From assembly GCA_017631385.1 (NCBI GenBank), contig JAGBTH010000025.1, forward strand, positions 1-32,751: a stretch of DNA of 32,751 bases. The letters run 5' to 3'. The notes beneath the pieces are model-generated. The model ran no database searches and had not been told where the DNA came from. It saw nothing but the letters and a program-made list of their open reading frames with translations. The position numbers and the translations under genes are program-made. Of the stretch, positions 31,710 through 32,751 are shown piece by piece. The DNA is from Kiritimatiellia bacterium. Lineage in GTDB: Bacteria; Verrucomicrobiota; Kiritimatiellia; RFP12; UBA1067. How positions within the stretch are numbered: position 1 is the first letter of the stretch; each line of letters opens with the position of its first letter.

Positions 31710-32751
31710 CTACACCATCATCATCAACGCATCTTTCAACAGCTTAATACGCTCCTTCTCACTCCCATCCCTAAATCCCCTCAAATAGATCAACCGCTCA
31801 CCTACATCTTCCCTCTTCCCTTTTCCCACTTCCCTCTTCCCAATCTCCCCCCACGCTGGCGCGCCATCCGTCGTAATAACGCGCTTGCCGCGCTCAAGCG
31901 CCTCGGCAACAACTAGCCCAAAATTCTCGCTCAACGTCGGTAACACCAGCACATCACACCACTCCCAAACCTTCTCCAATTCCTCACCCTTCGCATCACT
32001 TACAATTCTCAGTTCAATATTTAACCGTGTAGAACGTGTAGAGCGTGTAGAAATTTCACGTACCGCCCGCTCCAAATACTCCACGCCCTTAAGCGGATGC
32101 CTCCGACCCAAATAAAGAACATTCAGCTTCTTGTTATTAGAATCTACTTCCCCACACTCTCTTCTCTTTTCCCATTTCCCACTTCCCTTTTCCCACTTCA
32201 AATTGTAAAACCTCTTCACGTCCTCCACCACAATCTCCGGACACTTCTGACCTAAATACGCCTCAATCCACGCCTTCTCCGCATCGCACGTCGCGACGAT
32301 CCGATCCGCCTTCCTAAGCCAATACCGCTCAATCGGCCCGACGAGCCACTTCTTCCAACGTCCTTGCTGCTTCAAATAGATGGGGCTTAAACTCCCGTGC
32401 GTCATCCTCATCAAGCGCTTACCCGCCTTAATTACGCGCCTGCAAATCGCCCACTCCTTCGGGAGCCACATCCCATGCACCCAAACCTCCTCCAAACTCT
32501 CAACTCCAAACTCTTCCCCCTTCCCACTGCCCATTCCCACCCCTGCTAGGGCATCGCCTTCGGCGACTCCTCCCTTCGGTCGTCGGAGGATACCTTCCCC
32601 TCTTCCCAATTCCCTCTTCCCTCTTCCCAATTCCCTCTTCCCATTATTCAAATCCACCACCTCCGCGTCGCCCTGCTCCTTCGCCAAAAGCCGCGCGACT
32701 CTCGCCATACCATTGGCGACATCATCCGCCCCGGGAACTATATGCAGATAC
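31710..32751 (-). CDS. Family 4 glycosyltransferase, 5' end outside window, with repeat insertions
   Basis: A GT-B glycosyltransferase of the GT4 type, probably in lipopolysaccharide or capsule synthesis. The frame is open to the window edge and codes YLHIVPGADDVANGMARVAR before the first internal ATG (32706-32708). LHIVPG is a typical GT4 first strand, so the true start lies beyond the window. Motifs seen are VHGMW, HGSLSPIYLKQQGRWKK, VLYLGRRHPLKG (start of the second Rossmann domain), and LPTLSENFGLVVAEALERGK with the EX7E element. Four stretches of odd Gly/Lys/Arg/Glu-rich residues (GKRELGRGKRELGRGE, KWEKGSGKWEKRRE, GKREVGKGKRE, and STRSTRSTR) are coded by short tandem repeats and lie between the conserved blocks, apparently in loops. 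The enzyme may still be active. No ribosome binding site can be judged. Confidence 0.85.
   Translation of the reverse strand, partial: YLHIVPGADDVANGMARVARLLAKEQGDAEVVDLNNGKRELGRGKRELGRGEGILRRPKGGVAEGDALAGVGMGSGKGEEFGVESLEEVWVHGMWLPKEWAICRRVIKAGKRLMRMTHGSLSPIYLKQQGRWKKWLVGPIERYWLRKADRIVATCDAEKAWIEAYLGQKCPEIVVEDVKRFYNLKWEKGSGKWEKRRECGEVDSNNKKLNVLYLGRRHPLKGVEYLERAVREISTRSTRSTRLNIELRIVSDAKGEELEKVWEWCDVLVLPTLSENFGLVVAEALERGKRVITTDGAPAWGEIGKREVGKGKREDVGERLIYLRGFRDGSEKERIKLLKDALMMMV
31808..31841 (-). repeat. Heptamer tandem repeat in the glycosyltransferase (C-terminal)
   Basis: Five units on the minus strand (GGGAAGA, GGGAAGT, GGGAAAA, GGGAAGA, GGGAAGA), coding GKREVGKGKRE in frame. Confidence 0.85.
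32024..32050 (-). repeat. Triple 9-bp tandem repeat (CTACACG type) in the glycosyltransferase
   Basis: Units CTACACGCT, CTACACGTT and CTACACGGT on the minus strand, coding three TR(S/L) steps in frame. It shares its unit template with the CTTTGCG triple at 31671-31697 but lies in the opposite orientation. Confidence 0.8.
32162..32198 (-). repeat. Heptamer tandem repeat in the glycosyltransferase (middle)
   Basis: About five units on the minus strand (GGGAAAA, GGGAAGT, GGGAAAT, GGGAAAA, GAGAAGA), coding KWEKGSGKWEKRRE in frame before the second Rossmann domain. Confidence 0.85.
32511..32540 (-). repeat. Degenerate heptamer run in the glycosyltransferase
   Basis: Units close to GGGAATG, GGGAAGG and GGGAAGA with one 6-bp step between them, coding a Gly-rich stretch (VGMGSGKGEE). 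It flanks the palindromic element on one side. Confidence 0.6.
32550..32594 (-). repeat. 45-bp palindromic element in frame in the glycosyltransferase
   Basis: On the minus strand the outer arms GGTATC and GATGCC pair (one mismatch), with two inner hairpins: CCTCC/GGAGG, and TCGCC-GAA-GGCGA. It codes GILRRPKGGVAEGDA, exactly 15 codons. It is bounded on both sides by heptamer runs and resembles small palindromic elements that insert in frame into genes. Confidence 0.65.
32593..32642 (-). repeat. Heptamer tandem repeat in the glycosyltransferase (N-terminal)
   Basis: Seven units on the minus strand alternate GGGAAGA and GGGAATT, coding GKRELGRGKRELGRGE in frame. It is the longest run of this repeat in the window. 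Confidence 0.9.

Noticed and set aside
31595-32642. CRISPR array
   Set aside because: The repeats are only 7 or 9 bp, directly adjacent without spacers, and no cas genes are near.

Overview
All genes in this 32.75 kb window lie on the minus strand, so transcription runs from high to low coordinates. The content is a bacterial chromosome segment of core genes mixed with a few accessory ones. The best guess for the host is a Gram-negative, probably anaerobic member of the PVC superphylum (Kiritimatiellae/Lentisphaeria-like). This is an inference from several things: a secreted protein with Ig-like and glycine-rich domains, lipoproteins with a VSN..WY motif, a DUF5009-type membrane acyltransferase, an RpoN gene coupled to a GspE/PilB ATPase, and the style of the glycosyltransferase. 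No rRNA or marker gene in the window settles it.

Layout in the direction of transcription. (1) 32751-31710: a family 4 glycosyltransferase whose start lies outside the window and whose reading frame carries several short repeats. (2) 31709-30731 and on to 25796: the classic rpmH-rnpA-yidD-yidC cluster followed by a long, eukaryote-like ileS; dnaA is not next to rpmH in the part that can be seen. (3) 25761-18646: proS, hisS, a small methyltransferase-like protein, two paralogous exported Sel1-repeat proteins, a YmdB-like metallophosphoesterase and a HAD phosphatase, mostly joined by 4-10 bp overlaps. (4) 18572-15043: fucI (L-fucose isomerase), punA and xerD, behind a clear sigma-70 promoter. 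(5) 15000-11909: mgtC, a remnant of a beta-helix protein, and an unusual fusion of an exported glutamine-amidotransferase-like (BPL_N) domain with a complete glutamate racemase. (6) 11837-8872: two paralogous lipoproteins, hisC and a DUF5009 membrane protein. (7) 8830-5721: a GspE/PilB ATPase overlapping rpoN by one base. (8) 5559-2389: argG-grpE-dnaJ, ending in tRNA-Leu(UAG). (9) 2023-1: a large secreted tyrosine phosphatase, cut by the window edge.

Two signals stand out. First, a family of degenerate 7-bp tandem repeats (GGGAANN on the minus strand) fills the non-coding DNA upstream of rpmH and also occurs in frame inside the glycosyltransferase and at two places in ileS. It is accompanied by 9-bp triple repeats and a 45-bp palindromic element that is also in frame. 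Second, the glutamate racemase has a signal peptide and an amidotransferase-like domain in front of it, which would put an amino-acid racemase outside the cytoplasm.

Promoters are recognisable through a recurring extended -10 element (TGATATAAT or close variants). Two genes (gspE and proS) have this element only 9 bp from the ATG, which suggests leaderless transcripts.
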